Below the pieces are notes generated by a model. It saw only the letters and a program-made list of their open reading frames with translations, ran no database searches and was not told the origin of the DNA. Of a stretch of DNA of 64,000 nt, positions 25,071-33,803 are shown piece after piece. The stretch comes from Paraburkholderia franconis (GTDB lineage Bacteria > Pseudomonadota > Gammaproteobacteria > Burkholderiales > Burkholderiaceae), in assembly GCF_009362735.1 (NCBI RefSeq), contig NZ_WHNP01000005.1, positions 62,001-126,000 of the forward strand, written 5' to 3'. The translations under genes and the position numbers were made by a program. Within the stretch, counting starts at the first letter, position 1. Each line of letters begins with the position of its first letter.

Positions 25071-25538
25071 TTACAAGCCGTCGTTTCGCTGCGCGTTATC
25101 GGATGCGGACACGGCCCGCTTCAACAGGGCGAGCAGGCGTTGCGGCGTCAGCGGCTTTGCGCAATGTGCGTCGAAGCCCGCCTCACGCGCGCGCTCGCGG
25201 TCGGACTGCGATGCGTAGCCCGTGCACGCGATCAGCAGCATGTGCGAAGTCGGCGGCGACGCGCGCAGACGTCGCGCCAGTAGGAGCCCGTCGACGCCCG
25301 GCATCGCGATGTCGAGCACGACGGCAAACGGCTGCCATTCGGCCGCGAATTCGCAGACGTCCTCGGCGCCATGCATCGCGCGGCATTCGAAGCCATTGGC
25401 GTACAACAGCAATTGCAGCGCATCGGCGGCATCGGCGTAATCGTCGACGACCAGTACGCGCCGGTGATTGGACATATGCGTGGGAATTGGCCGCCATTGC
25501 AATACGTCGTCACTGTCGCGCGGGTTTTTTGTTGCCAT
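25071..25538 (-). CDS. lone receiver-domain response regulator
   Basis: CheY-like protein, 155 aa. DD at 32-33, Asp76 (VVLDIAMPGVDG), Thr106 (ACTGY) and Lys128 (AKPL) form a complete phosphorylation site. No output domain follows. The ATG at 25538 has a partial GGAG 9 nt upstream; ATG 25475, closer to the domain, is an alternative. It lies apart from any kinase, so its partner is unknown. The kinase at 19825-21459 is one candidate. Confidence 0.82.
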   Translation of the reverse strand: MATKNPRDSDDVLQWRPIPTHMSNHRRVLVVDDYADAADALQLLLYANGFECRAMHGAEDVCEFAAEWQPFAVVLDIAMPGVDGLLLARRLRASPPTSHMLLIACTGYASQSDRERAREAGFDAHCAKPLTPQRLLALLKRAVSASDNAQRNDGL

Positions 25539-25891
25539 CCCGTTGATCTCCGGTCACAGCCTCCCCAAGGCACCGAATTGAGCAAGGGCCGGACCTGAGA
25601 CGCGAAGGGTTTCAAATGCATTCAACGCCTTTAATTGACAATTACGGCGCCGCCTGGGGTTAACCAGTGGGATCAGTGAGGGCGAACATAATCGCGGAAC
25701 GCTAATGCGAAGGAATAAACGTAAAACATGTTGTTTATAAGTCGGCCATCGGTTTTATTCATGCGACATAAACGGTCATTCGGATCTATATTCTGAATGG
25801 CGCGACAAAGCGGATTGAAACAGGGCGCCGGCAACGCGCAATGCGACTGCCGGAATGCGTGCCTCCAATATAAGAAGCAAGCGAGGGCTTG
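25539..25891. other. divergent intergenic region with AT-rich core
   Basis: About 350 bp between the receiver gene and the racemase gene. It has a TTGACA hexamer at 25635 and AT-rich DNA around 25620-25760. No ORF with a ribosome site or recognisable RNA was found. Confidence 0.45.
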
Positions 25892-27385
25892 ATGAAACCA
25901 TCGTCTGTAATTGGACGGCGCGCGTTCGGCATTGTCGGCGGCGCGGCGCGTCTCGCAAGTGTGGACCTGTTGCGCAAGATGCATTGCGCGAATGCGGCCG
26001 CACGTCACTTTCAGCCATTCGATATTGCGGTGGAGGGCGGCGCAAGTGACAAGCACCGCGAGCCATATCCGCCTGTTCCCGGTTCTGCGGAACACAAGCT
26101 GCGCACATTCGACGCGATTCGCGATTTCGAGCAGCGCGGCGTGCTGGCCGTCGCGTTGCCGTGTTTCGAGAGCCATCTGTTCATCGACGAATTGCAGGCG
26201 AACACGCGTGTCGTCGTGGTCGATATGGTCGCTGCGCTCTTTGCTCATATCCGGCAGCGGTTTCCGTTCGCGCGGCGAGTCGGCGTGCTGACTTCGCCGC
26301 TGCTGTGCGAGCGGCGGCTCTTCGAATACTACGGCGCCCACGCTCGTATCGAAGCGGTCAGTGTGGAGGTCAAGGACGCGGGCGCGCTGCGTGCCGCCTG
26401 TGTTTCGCTGATTGCGCAGGGCGTCGATGTGCTGTTGCCGGCCACGACCGATAGCGCGCTAGCGGTGCAACGGCTCGGCGCGCTTGCGGTGCCCATCGTC
26501 GACTCGTACGCGGCCTACGCGCACCATCTGATTACAGCCGATCATCGCAAGCCGGCGCGTCAGGTCACGCTCGGCGTCGTCGGCGGAGTGGGGCCCGCCG
26601 CGACCGTCGACTTCATGCACAAGGTCGTGCGCAATACGCCGGCCGTGCGCGACCAGGAGCACATCAAGATCATCGTTGAACAGAACCCGCAGATTCCCGA
26701 TCGCACCGATTATCTGATGGGCAATGGCGCGGACCCGACGCTCGCGCTCTATGCGACTTGCCGAAAACTCGAAGACGGCGGCGCCGATGTGATCGCAATT
26801 CCTTGCAATACCGCGCATGCGTTCATCGCGCCGATCGAGGCGCGCTTGCGCGTGCCCATCGTCAGCATGATGAGCGTGACAGCCGATCATCTGCGTACGA
26901 CGTTTCCCGCAGTCGAACGTATCGGGCTGCTCGCAACGGGCGGCACGATTGCGAGCGGCGTGTATCGAAGCGCGCTCGAAGCGCGCGGATTGACTCAAGT
27001 CTTGCCGTCCGCCGCGATGCAGGCACGGGTGACGAAGGCAATCTACGGGACGCGCGGCGTGAAAGCGGGCTTCACGAGCGGCGAATGCGTCGACGACATC
27101 ATTGCCGCCATCGAGAGCCTGCTGTTGCAGGAAGTCGAAGTGATTCTGCTGGCGTGCACGGAATTGCCGCTGCTCTTTCCGCAAGCGGCCACCGTTTCGC
27201 GCAGAGGGCGGACTGCGCACCTCGTCGATCCGACTGACGTGCTCGCGAAATGTTGTGTCGAGTTTGCTTTAGGCAAGCCGATCGCAAAGCAGGCAAGGGC
27301 GCCCTTGGAAAGCGTGCCCGTCGAATACGCTGCATTAGCCGCCCGAGTCGAAAAAGGAGTGGCATTTAATGCCACGGTTCTTTGA
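25892..27385 (+). CDS. double-domain aspartate/glutamate racemase family protein
   Basis: A 497-aa protein of two fused Asp/Glu-racemase-fold domains. The C-terminal unit (about 225-470) is complete: GVVGGVGPAATVDF, Cys305 in PCNTAH and Cys422 in ACTEL, the two catalytic cysteines of cofactor-independent racemases. The N-terminal unit (1-220) begins GIVGGAARLASVDLL and keeps Cys91 (PCFESH), but the second site reads LPATTDS instead of a CTE motif, so it cannot catalyse two-base racemisation. Ordinary family members are about 230-250 aa. GAGGG lies before the ATG; a TTG one codon earlier is not needed. The N domain may regulate or bind substrate; inferred. Confidence 0.85.
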   Translation: MKPSSVIGRRAFGIVGGAARLASVDLLRKMHCANAAARHFQPFDIAVEGGASDKHREPYPPVPGSAEHKLRTFDAIRDFEQRGVLAVALPCFESHLFIDELQANTRVVVVDMVAALFAHIRQRFPFARRVGVLTSPLLCERRLFEYYGAHARIEAVSVEVKDAGALRAACVSLIAQGVDVLLPATTDSALAVQRLGALAVPIVDSYAAYAHHLITADHRKPARQVTLGVVGGVGPAATVDFMHKVVRNTPAVRDQEHIKIIVEQNPQIPDRTDYLMGNGADPTLALYATCRKLEDGGADVIAIPCNTAHAFIAPIEARLRVPIVSMMSVTADHLRTTFPAVERIGLLATGGTIASGVYRSALEARGLTQVLPSAAMQARVTKAIYGTRGVKAGFTSGECVDDIIAAIESLLLQEVEVILLACTELPLLFPQAATVSRRGRTAHLVDPTDVLAKCCVEFALGKPIAKQARAPLESVPVEYAALAARVEKGVAFNATVL

Positions 27386-27570
27386 AGCGCACTTGCGTTG
27401 TGACTCGCGTATTTACTTTTCCCTTTCTGGCGACTTTCCATAAAAGCATCGGGTGAATTGTTAATTCTTCTTTGCGAACGTTTCACAATACTTTCTTCAT
27501 TCGACTTCAGACTCCGTCTTCCTGCACGCCTTGCACGCGTAGGGCCGCAAAACACAGCAGCGCAAGCTTG

Positions 27571-27606
27571 ACCCCGGCATCGTTCGCGTGCCGGGGTTTC
27601 TTTTTG
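27571..27606 (+). terminator. intrinsic terminator downstream of the racemase
   Basis: ACCCCGGCA (27571-27579) pairs with TGCCGGGGT (27589-27597) across a 9-nt loop, followed by TTCTTTTT. It is 185 nt after the racemase stop and just before the convergent ferritin-like gene. Confidence 0.8.
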
Positions 27607-27634
27607 TTGTCGCCTGCTCGCAGACAGAACGGAC

Positions 27635-28333
27635 TCAGACGAGGGGCAGCGTCTGACGTTGCAGCGTCGGCTTCATGATCGGCGTGAGCGCGTCGAAGAT
27701 GCGCTTGCCTTGCTCTTCATCGATCACGCTGCCGAGCAGCGAGCGAAAGCGCGGCTCTTCGACGCCCGACACGATGTACTGCCAACGATACGCGTCGAGC
27801 ATCGCCGCCTGCACGTCCGCGATTTCGGCGTGCAGCAGCGTGCGGCCGACGTGCTCGCAAATGTACCCGGCATCTTCTTTCGCCCGGATCTGCACGAGTC
27901 CATCGACGCCCGCCGCCAGTGCGATCAGATCGTCGACGGCGGCGTCGCGCTCGGGCTTGCCGAGCTTCGCGTCCTCACGCATCCATTCGAGTTCGTTGAT
28001 GATCGCGTGCTGCGACTCTTCCTTCCAGTGATACATGAAGACGTCCTTGAAGAGCGGCGACAGGCTGTCGTCGGCTTCGATGCTCTGGCGATAGTGCACC
28101 TGCGAGAAGATTTCGATGTGGCAAGTCAGCGCGAGGATCGACCATGTGGATTTGCCGAGCACGAAAGAAGCAACATCATCGGCATCGGGCAGGAAGCGAT
28201 AACCCGCGGGCATGTCCGCGCTCGCGAGCAATTCCATGCGGCGGAACCGCTCCTGATGGTTCATCGATAGCGCGACGGCGAACGTATGAAGCGCGTGACG
28301 CGTTGCGCAGTCACATGAACGAGCTGAACGCAC
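27635..28333 (-). CDS. ferritin-like di-iron-type protein, possibly 5'-truncated
   Basis: A 232-aa open frame with helical metal-site motifs: ExxH-like signatures in HIEIFSQVHY and WKEESQHAIINELEW, and later EHVGRTLLHAEIADVQ. Together they look like a four-helix di-iron bundle, possibly an oxygenase. The exact family was not recognised. The start is doubtful: the frame opens with GTG 28333, has no Shine-Dalgarno, and its first codons (RHALHTFAVALSMNHQERF) read like the interior of a helix. The next upstream stop is that of the transporter gene, 28 bp away. Either the gene starts at an internal Met (28264 or 28228) or its 5' end was lost. Confidence 0.6.
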   Translation of the reverse strand: MRSARSCDCATRHALHTFAVALSMNHQERFRRMELLASADMPAGYRFLPDADDVASFVLGKSTWSILALTCHIEIFSQVHYRQSIEADDSLSPLFKDVFMYHWKEESQHAIINELEWMREDAKLGKPERDAAVDDLIALAAGVDGLVQIRAKEDAGYICEHVGRTLLHAEIADVQAAMLDAYRWQYIVSGVEEPRFRSLLGSVIDEEQGKRIFDALTPIMKPTLQRQTLPLV

Positions 28334-28360
28334 TGAAGGTATTGAGCGACGGGCGGCCGT

Positions 28361-30259
28361 TCACGCGCCGATGCTGCGCGCCGACTTCTCGACGAGCGGC
28401 GCGGCCATTGCGCAGGCCGCCTGCACGCATTGATTGACGAGATCGCCGAATGCGTTCGCGTTGTGCGTGCCGTTCAGCGCGCCCACTTCATCGACGCGCG
28501 CCGATTGTCCGCCGATACCGACGATCAACTGCGCACCGGGCGCGCGCTCGCGAATGCGCCGCAACAGATTGCGCAGATAGGGCGGTGCTTCGGGCGCATC
28601 GAGCGTGACCACGCAGATGATCGCCGCGCCCTCGATGCCGAGCGTATCCGTGTGCCCGCGCCTGAAGTGCGCGTAGTTCGTCACGACGGGCGCAAAGCCT
28701 CGGCGCGTCAGCAATTGCAACGCGATGGCCGTCGTGACTTCGTCGAATGCGCCGCGGCCCGCCACGCACACGACGCGTTGTGCGGCGGCGTCTTCGGGCA
28801 GCACCGCGGGCAGCGCGCCGGGCGCATTCGGATCGGGTTTGTGCTCGGGCAAGCCGTCGAATTGCTCGAGGTTCTCGACGATATCGACGAGCGTCTCGTT
28901 CATCCGCGCGAGCTGCTCGGGCGCGAACACGCCGCGAAGCGCATCGTTGCGCGCGAGCCGCAAGCCCTCGCGGGCGACGTCGTCGTAGTAGCGCGTGAGC
29001 GGCATCTCTTTCAGGAAGCGGTCGGCCTGCACGATTGCTTCGTGCGGATCGTCGGCGAGCAGCCGCTGATAGAAATTCTGCGCGGGCGTGAGCGCGGGCT
29101 GATCGCCGAGCAGCACCGTCAGGAACTTCAGACGCTCCGCATAGCGGCCCAGCGTGACGAGGCACAACGTGAGGGGCGTCGACAGCACGAGGCCGATGGG
29201 CCCCCACAGCCAGCTCCAGAAAATCGCCGCGACGACGACGGCAAGCGGCGAAAGTCCCGAGCTATGCCCATACAGCAGCGGCTCGACGATCTGGCCGGCA
29301 ATGACATCGACGGACACGAACAGCACGAAGGTCAACACCGCCATCGTCCATTGCGGCTGGATCGCGGCCGCGAGAATCACGGCGAGCAGCCCCGCGATCC
29401 AGGTGCCGATATACGGCACGAAACGCAACAGCGCAGTCAGCACGCCAAACAGCAGCGCGCCCGGCACGCCGATGATCGCCAGCCCGATCGCGATCGTCGC
29501 GCCCGCGCCCAGGTTCACGCCCAGTTGCGCGACGAAGTAGCGCGACAGACGGCTCGCGGCATCGTTGATCGCGGTGGTCGTGCGGTGCAGATCGCGCGCG
29601 CCGAACAGGCGTATCAGCCGGTCGCGCAGGTCTTCGCGCTGCAACAGGATGAAGATCGTCACGACGAGCACGATGAACATCGTCTCGAGCGGGCCGACGA
29701 CAGGCGAGAACACGCGCTGCGCAACCTCCAGCGGCGACGGAATGGGCTCGTGCACCTCGACGGGCAGCGGCGCCGCGACGGTCGGCTTCTGCGAGCGGCC
29801 CGGTTCGTGAGGCGGCGTGGGACGTTCGGGCGCGACGCGCGCTAGCGCGGAGGCGGCGCGCGTGAGGAGAGCATCGGCGCGTCCGACCGTTTTCTCCTGC
29901 ACGGTCTCGACCTTGCGCTCGATGGCGGCCTGATATTGCGGCAGCGAGCTCGCGAGCTGCGCGACCTGCGCGCCGATCAGCGTGCTGACGGCCAGCAGCG
30001 TGACGAGAGCCGTGAGCACCGCGACGAAGATCGACAGCAATTGTCCGAAATGAAACCGGCGCAGCAGGCCGACGAGCGGCGCGAGCAAGAAGCTCAGCAG
30101 CACCGCGAGCGTGATGGGGATCAGCACCTCGCGCGCGAAGTACAGCCCGCATACGACGACCACGAACGTAATCACCGACGTGAGGCCGTGCAGCCCCGGC
30201 GTTCCCGATGGGTAAACCCGGTTGCCGGAAGGCCGTTGCGGGGTGATGGGCAGTTTCAT
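28361..30259 (-). CDS. AI-2E (PerM) family transporter with extra C-terminal domain
   Basis: Membrane protein of 632 aa. The first about 400 residues are an AI-2E/PerM exporter: paired N-terminal helices (ITLAVLLSFLLAPLVGLLRR), a long polar periplasmic insert (about 120-220), and the conserved helices FVPYIGTWIAGLLAVILAA and GPIGLVLSTPLTLCLV. Residues about 500-610 form a Rossmann-like domain (RVVCVAGRGAFDEV, GAAIICVVTLDAP, AQLIVGIGGQ) resembling a B12-binding fold but without DxHxxG. The ATG at 30259 precedes the first helix; the frame is open for 130 more codons without a signal. The substrate is unknown. Confidence 0.85.
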   Translation of the reverse strand: MKLPITPQRPSGNRVYPSGTPGLHGLTSVITFVVVVCGLYFAREVLIPITLAVLLSFLLAPLVGLLRRFHFGQLLSIFVAVLTALVTLLAVSTLIGAQVAQLASSLPQYQAAIERKVETVQEKTVGRADALLTRAASALARVAPERPTPPHEPGRSQKPTVAAPLPVEVHEPIPSPLEVAQRVFSPVVGPLETMFIVLVVTIFILLQREDLRDRLIRLFGARDLHRTTTAINDAASRLSRYFVAQLGVNLGAGATIAIGLAIIGVPGALLFGVLTALLRFVPYIGTWIAGLLAVILAAAIQPQWTMAVLTFVLFVSVDVIAGQIVEPLLYGHSSGLSPLAVVVAAIFWSWLWGPIGLVLSTPLTLCLVTLGRYAERLKFLTVLLGDQPALTPAQNFYQRLLADDPHEAIVQADRFLKEMPLTRYYDDVAREGLRLARNDALRGVFAPEQLARMNETLVDIVENLEQFDGLPEHKPDPNAPGALPAVLPEDAAAQRVVCVAGRGAFDEVTTAIALQLLTRRGFAPVVTNYAHFRRGHTDTLGIEGAAIICVVTLDAPEAPPYLRNLLRRIRERAPGAQLIVGIGGQSARVDEVGALNGTHNANAFGDLVNQCVQAACAMAAPLVEKSARSIGA

Positions 30260-30671
30260 GACGTCGTCGAAAGAGGGCGCGGCGCGTGGCCCGCAGCAGA
30301 TTTGTCCCATGGGACAGGACGGGTTTGCAAGGCCGTGCGCGAGCGCGATGTGCGGTACAGCTTCACCGTCCGCGCAATCGACGCGCGGCGGCAGCTTACC
30401 TGGGCTTTGCCTGACACGGTTGTTCTCGGCATGTTCGTCTGTCGGCGGGTGACGCGCGCCATTGGCGGGCCTGCAATGTAGAGCAAGAGGCAGGCCGGGC
30501 GGAAAACTGCGTCTGGTGCGCATTCGCTGACTATTGCAGTTTATCAATTGCGCGGCCGGCTTTTGTCTGATGTAGGGAATTGTTGTGTCGGCATAATGCT
30601 GGAATTGGCCTGGTGGAATTCGCGTTCCGTCGATTAGGCATCGAGCCATTTACGCAAGGAGTCACATCGAA
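30260..30671. other. divergent region between the transporter and the MocR gene
   Basis: About 410 bp. The right 150 bp (30510-30660) are clearly AT-richer, with TTTATCAATTG and GGAATTGTTGTG blocks suited to promoters and regulator binding. No gene was recognised. Confidence 0.45.
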
Positions 30672-32228
30672 ATGCGCCGCGCAACCGAAATCGACATCGC
30701 GCTGAACGCGCGGCCCGACGGCATGCCGCTGCAGCGCTGGCTGTACGGCGAGCTGCGCGCGGCGATTCTGGACGGACGGCTCGCGCCGGGCGCGCGTCTG
30801 CCCGCGACCCGCGATCTGGCCACGCGTCATCGCGTGTCGCGCGGCACGGTGCTGGGCGTGTTCGCGCAACTCGCGGCCGAGGGTTATCTGTCGGGAGCCG
30901 TCGGACGCGGCAGCTTCGTCGCAAGCGAACTGCCGGATGTGCGTATCGAGTCCGCGCCGGCTGCGGCTCCGACGTCGGCGCCGGCTTCGGCGAGCACGCG
31001 GGCCGCTCGTCGGGCGGCGAGCGCTCGCCCATCCGCTGACGTCGCCAGCAACGCAGGCATCGGTTTGTCCGCACGCGGACGATTGCTCGCGCGCAGTGCG
31101 TTTGCCGTCGAGGGACGCTCGTTCCCGGCGCGCGCGTTTCGTCCGAGCCAGCCCGATCTACAGTCGTTTCCGTTCGCGTTGTGGGCGCGTGTTGCCGCGC
31201 GCCGCTCGCGCCAGTCGAACCGCTCGATGCTCGCGGACGGCGAGGCGCAAGGCTACGCACCGCTGCGCGAAGCGATTGCCGCGCACGTGCGCGTGACGCG
31301 CGGCATCGCGTGTTCGGCGGATCATGTCGCGATCGTCGGCAGCGTGCAGCAGGTGCTCGATCTGTCCGCGCGGTTATGGCTCGATCCCGGCGACACGGCG
31401 TGGCTCGAAGACCCCGGCTATCCCGGCGCGCGTCTGTTGTTCGAAGCGGCGGGCGCGCGCATCGCCGCTGTGCCCGTCGATACGAACGGCATCGATGTCG
31501 CGGCGGGCCGTCAGTTTGCGCCGCACGCGCGGCTCGCTTACGTGACGGCCGGACGGCAGGCGCCGCTCGGTCCCGCGCTTTCTTTGGAGCGGCGGCTCGC
31601 GCTGCTCGACTGGGCGCACACGCATCGCGCGCTCGTCATCGAGGACGACTATGACAGCGAATACCGCTTCGAAGGACGTCCGCTTGCCGCGCTCAAGAGT
31701 CTCGACAACGCGGGCCATGTGATCTATTGCGGCACGTTCAGCAAGCTGCTGTTTCCCGCGTTGCGTATTGCGTATGCGGTGTTGCCCGAGCGTCTCGTCG
31801 AGCCGTTCGTCGCTGCGTTGTCGCTGACGAGCCGTCATGTGCCGCTCGATCAGCAGGCGACGTTGCACGCGTTCATCGCCGAGGGTCACGCGGGCCGGCA
31901 TGTGCGGCGCATGCGCGAGCTGTATGGCGAGCGTGCCGAGGCGCTGCGCGAAGCGGCGCGCCGGCATTGGGCGGGCCTGCTCGCATTGCCGCCCATCGTC
32001 GCGGGCCTCGATGCGCCCGCATTCCTGCCCGCAGGCACCGACGATGCGCTCGCCGCCCGTCTTGCTGCCGAAGCGGGCATCGAGACGCGGCCGTTGTCGT
32101 CGTATTCGGTGCAGCGCGAAGCGCCTGCGGGTCTCGTGCTGGGCTTCGCGGGCATCGGTGCGCAAGAGATCGACGCGGGCGCGAGCACGCTCGCGCGCGT
32201 GTTGCAGCGGATGCTGTACCGCACGTGA
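30672..32228 (+). CDS. MocR/PdxR-type regulator (GntR-HTH plus aminotransferase domain)
   Basis: A 518-aa fusion of a winged-helix GntR domain (about 15-85: LPATRDLATRHRVSRGTVLGVF) with a fold-type I PLP aminotransferase domain. The PLP-binding Lys358 is in TFSKLL, after IEDDYDSEYRF, the MocR signature. Such proteins are regulators that sense PLP or an amino-acid aldimine, for example PdxR and GabR. AAGGAG lies 10 nt before the ATG. The Ala/Arg-rich linker (about 95-130) is long. Neighbouring genes do not reveal the target; the convergent epimerase-cupin pair is the nearest. Confidence 0.92.
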   Translation: MRRATEIDIALNARPDGMPLQRWLYGELRAAILDGRLAPGARLPATRDLATRHRVSRGTVLGVFAQLAAEGYLSGAVGRGSFVASELPDVRIESAPAAAPTSAPASASTRAARRAASARPSADVASNAGIGLSARGRLLARSAFAVEGRSFPARAFRPSQPDLQSFPFALWARVAARRSRQSNRSMLADGEAQGYAPLREAIAAHVRVTRGIACSADHVAIVGSVQQVLDLSARLWLDPGDTAWLEDPGYPGARLLFEAAGARIAAVPVDTNGIDVAAGRQFAPHARLAYVTAGRQAPLGPALSLERRLALLDWAHTHRALVIEDDYDSEYRFEGRPLAALKSLDNAGHVIYCGTFSKLLFPALRIAYAVLPERLVEPFVAALSLTSRHVPLDQQATLHAFIAEGHAGRHVRRMRELYGERAEALREAARRHWAGLLALPPIVAGLDAPAFLPAGTDDALAARLAAEAGIETRPLSSYSVQREAPAGLVLGFAGIGAQEIDAGASTLARVLQRMLYRT

Positions 32229-32253
32229 AGCGCGAGCGCGCGCGTGTACCCGT

Positions 32254-32763
32254 TCAGGGCGGCAGCACGAGCGGCCCGCAATCCGAATCGGTGACGAACA
32301 CGGCGAGCAGTTTTGCGGGCCGAGCGGGATCCGGGTTCTCCGCGAATTCATGCAGTGTGCCCGGCGGCTCGAACCATGTCTGACCGCTGCGATAGTCGAT
32401 CGCGGGGCCGCCCGCCAGTTGTGAGCGCACTGTGCCTTCGATCACGAACGCCGTCACCGACCCAGGATGCCGATGCGCGGGCGTGAACGCGCGGGGCGGA
32501 TAGTCGACGATGGCCGTCGTCACGGACTTGCCGGGTACATGCGCCAACGGCTCGCACGACAGCGGACGCACGGTCGTCGCGGGGCGGCGGGCCGAATCGG
32601 AAGACGGCGATGCGTCGCTCAACAGCGGCGTGCTGCACATTGCGGCGAGCCATTGGACGGCTGGGCGCGTCGGCAGTGCGGCAAGGGGCGCGAGCGCCAG
32701 CAGCGACAGTGTAGCGAGCGTCCGTACATGCCGTACATTGGCGAGCCTGCGTGCGGCGTTCAT
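32254..32763 (-). CDS. exported cupin-domain protein
   Basis: A 169-aa protein with a hydrophobic export signal (LATLSLLALAPLAALP) and a single cupin barrel. The two cupin motifs are seen as RAFTPAHRHPGSVTAFVIEG and WFEPPGTLHEF, giving His residues for a metal site. It starts inside the stop codon of the upstream epimerase (ATGA overlap), so the two are translationally coupled. Export of a cupin coupled to a cytoplasmic epimerase is typical of small stress operons but not diagnostic. Confidence 0.86.
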   Translation of the reverse strand: MNAARRLANVRHVRTLATLSLLALAPLAALPTRPAVQWLAAMCSTPLLSDASPSSDSARRPATTVRPLSCEPLAHVPGKSVTTAIVDYPPRAFTPAHRHPGSVTAFVIEGTVRSQLAGGPAIDYRSGQTWFEPPGTLHEFAENPDPARPAKLLAVFVTDSDCGPLVLPP

Positions 32764-33503
32764 CGCTCGACGCCCACAAGCGGACGCCGCCAGTTCGGCG
32801 ACCAGCCGAGCTCGCGCTTCGCCTTTTCCGTCGACACGACGGGATTGTCTTCGGCGATGTTGAATGCGCCGCGCGCGCCGCGTTGCACTGCGAGCAGTGC
32901 GGCGAATGCGGCTGCGTCGACATGCAGCGGGCTTGTGCCGCGCGCTTGATCGAAGCCCGTACCCGAGCCATACAGTTGCCCATAGCGCAGCACCGCGCCG
33001 ACGAGGGGCGCGTCCAGCACCTGTGCTTCGAGCGACACGACACCGCGCACGGTGACGAGCCGGTTGCCTTCCGAATGTGTGTCGAGCGGCTGTGTTTCGT
33101 CGTAGGGTTGCGCACCTTCGCGGTAAGCCCACGCGATGCTCTGCGTAATGAACTGCGTGCTGCCCGCCGCCAATGCCGCAGCGAGCAGATTGCGCGTGCC
33201 TTCGTCGCGAATCCGCGCATTGCCTGCGAGCGCGTTCGCCATCTTCGCAGGATCGAGCGCGGGAGGCAGGTCGGTGAGCTGATGGATCACGCACGCTGGC
33301 TCGATGCGCATCAGCGCCTCGCCGAGCGCGCGCGCGTCGAACACGTCGACGACGACGGGCACGACGCCCGCCTGTTCGAGCCGCGTCGTGCGTTCGGGAC
33401 GGCGCGTGCTGCCGTAGACGGTATAGCCGGCATCGACGAGCAGCGGCGCGAGCGCGCTGCCGACAGCCCCTGTCGCGCCCGCAAGAAAGACTTTCGTGTT
33501 CAT
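32760..33503 (-). CDS. NAD(P)-dependent epimerase/reductase, extended-SDR type
   Basis: A 247-aa Rossmann protein. GATGAVGS at 9-16 is the dinucleotide-binding glycine motif, followed by an atypical-SDR pattern (TRRPERTTRLEQAG, VVDVFD). The classic YxxxK is not clear; the protein shows YGQLYGSGTGF and a C-terminal ELGWSPNWRRP, as in sugar-nucleotide epimerase-like proteins. GGAG lies 9 nt before the ATG. It leads an operon with the cupin. Confidence 0.85.
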   Translation of the reverse strand: MNTKVFLAGATGAVGSALAPLLVDAGYTVYGSTRRPERTTRLEQAGVVPVVVDVFDARALGEALMRIEPACVIHQLTDLPPALDPAKMANALAGNARIRDEGTRNLLAAALAAGSTQFITQSIAWAYREGAQPYDETQPLDTHSEGNRLVTVRGVVSLEAQVLDAPLVGAVLRYGQLYGSGTGFDQARGTSPLHVDAAAFAALLAVQRGARGAFNIAEDNPVVSTEKAKRELGWSPNWRRPLVGVER

Positions 33504-33549
33504 CCGATGATCTCCGTATAGGCCGGACTTTGCAGCCCGTCACACGGAG

Positions 33550-33583
33550 ATTACCGATGGTAATGGCTTGTAGAAAGAGCCAT
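33550..33583. promoter_or_regulatory. tandem dyads upstream of the epimerase operon
   Basis: ATTACC-GAT-GGTAAT (33550-33564) overlaps a second inverted repeat, ATGGCT-N9-AGCCAT (33563-33583). They lie 47-80 bp before the epimerase start in an AT-richer stretch, so an operator for a dimeric repressor is plausible. The regulator is not known. Confidence 0.45.
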
Positions 33584-33719
33584 TATCGACAGAATCATTG
33601 AGCCAATTTCGAATCGGCGCGCGCAACGGAAGATGCCACCACCTGATGCGGAATATTGCGGAAACAACGATAGTCCATTTCCTGTTGCGACGTTTTTTGT
33701 TTCGCGCAATGCTTTAGAC

Positions 33720-33795
33720 TTAGCGGTGTTTCATCCTGTCTGCACGCAAGCAGACAAACCACGCTTCAACGCGGCCTTGGCCGCGTTTTTTTTGC
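33720..33795 (+). ncRNA. candidate small RNA ending in an intrinsic terminator
   Basis: Two hairpins follow each other: TGTCTGC (33737-33743) with GCAGACA (33750-33756), then AACGCGGCC (33768-33776) with GGCCGCGTT (33779-33787) and eight T. This is the 3' structure of a plus-strand transcript. No plus-strand protein gene ends here; both neighbours run leftward. A weak -10-like TAGACT lies at 33715 without a convincing -35. It may be an orphan sRNA. The benD mRNA, on the other strand, would not get a U tract from it. Confidence 0.35.
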
Positions 33796-33803
33796 GCGAG
33801 ACT

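Noticed and set aside
33768..33793. Terminator of benD
   Set aside because: The T tract is on the plus strand; read in the benD direction no U tract follows the stem.
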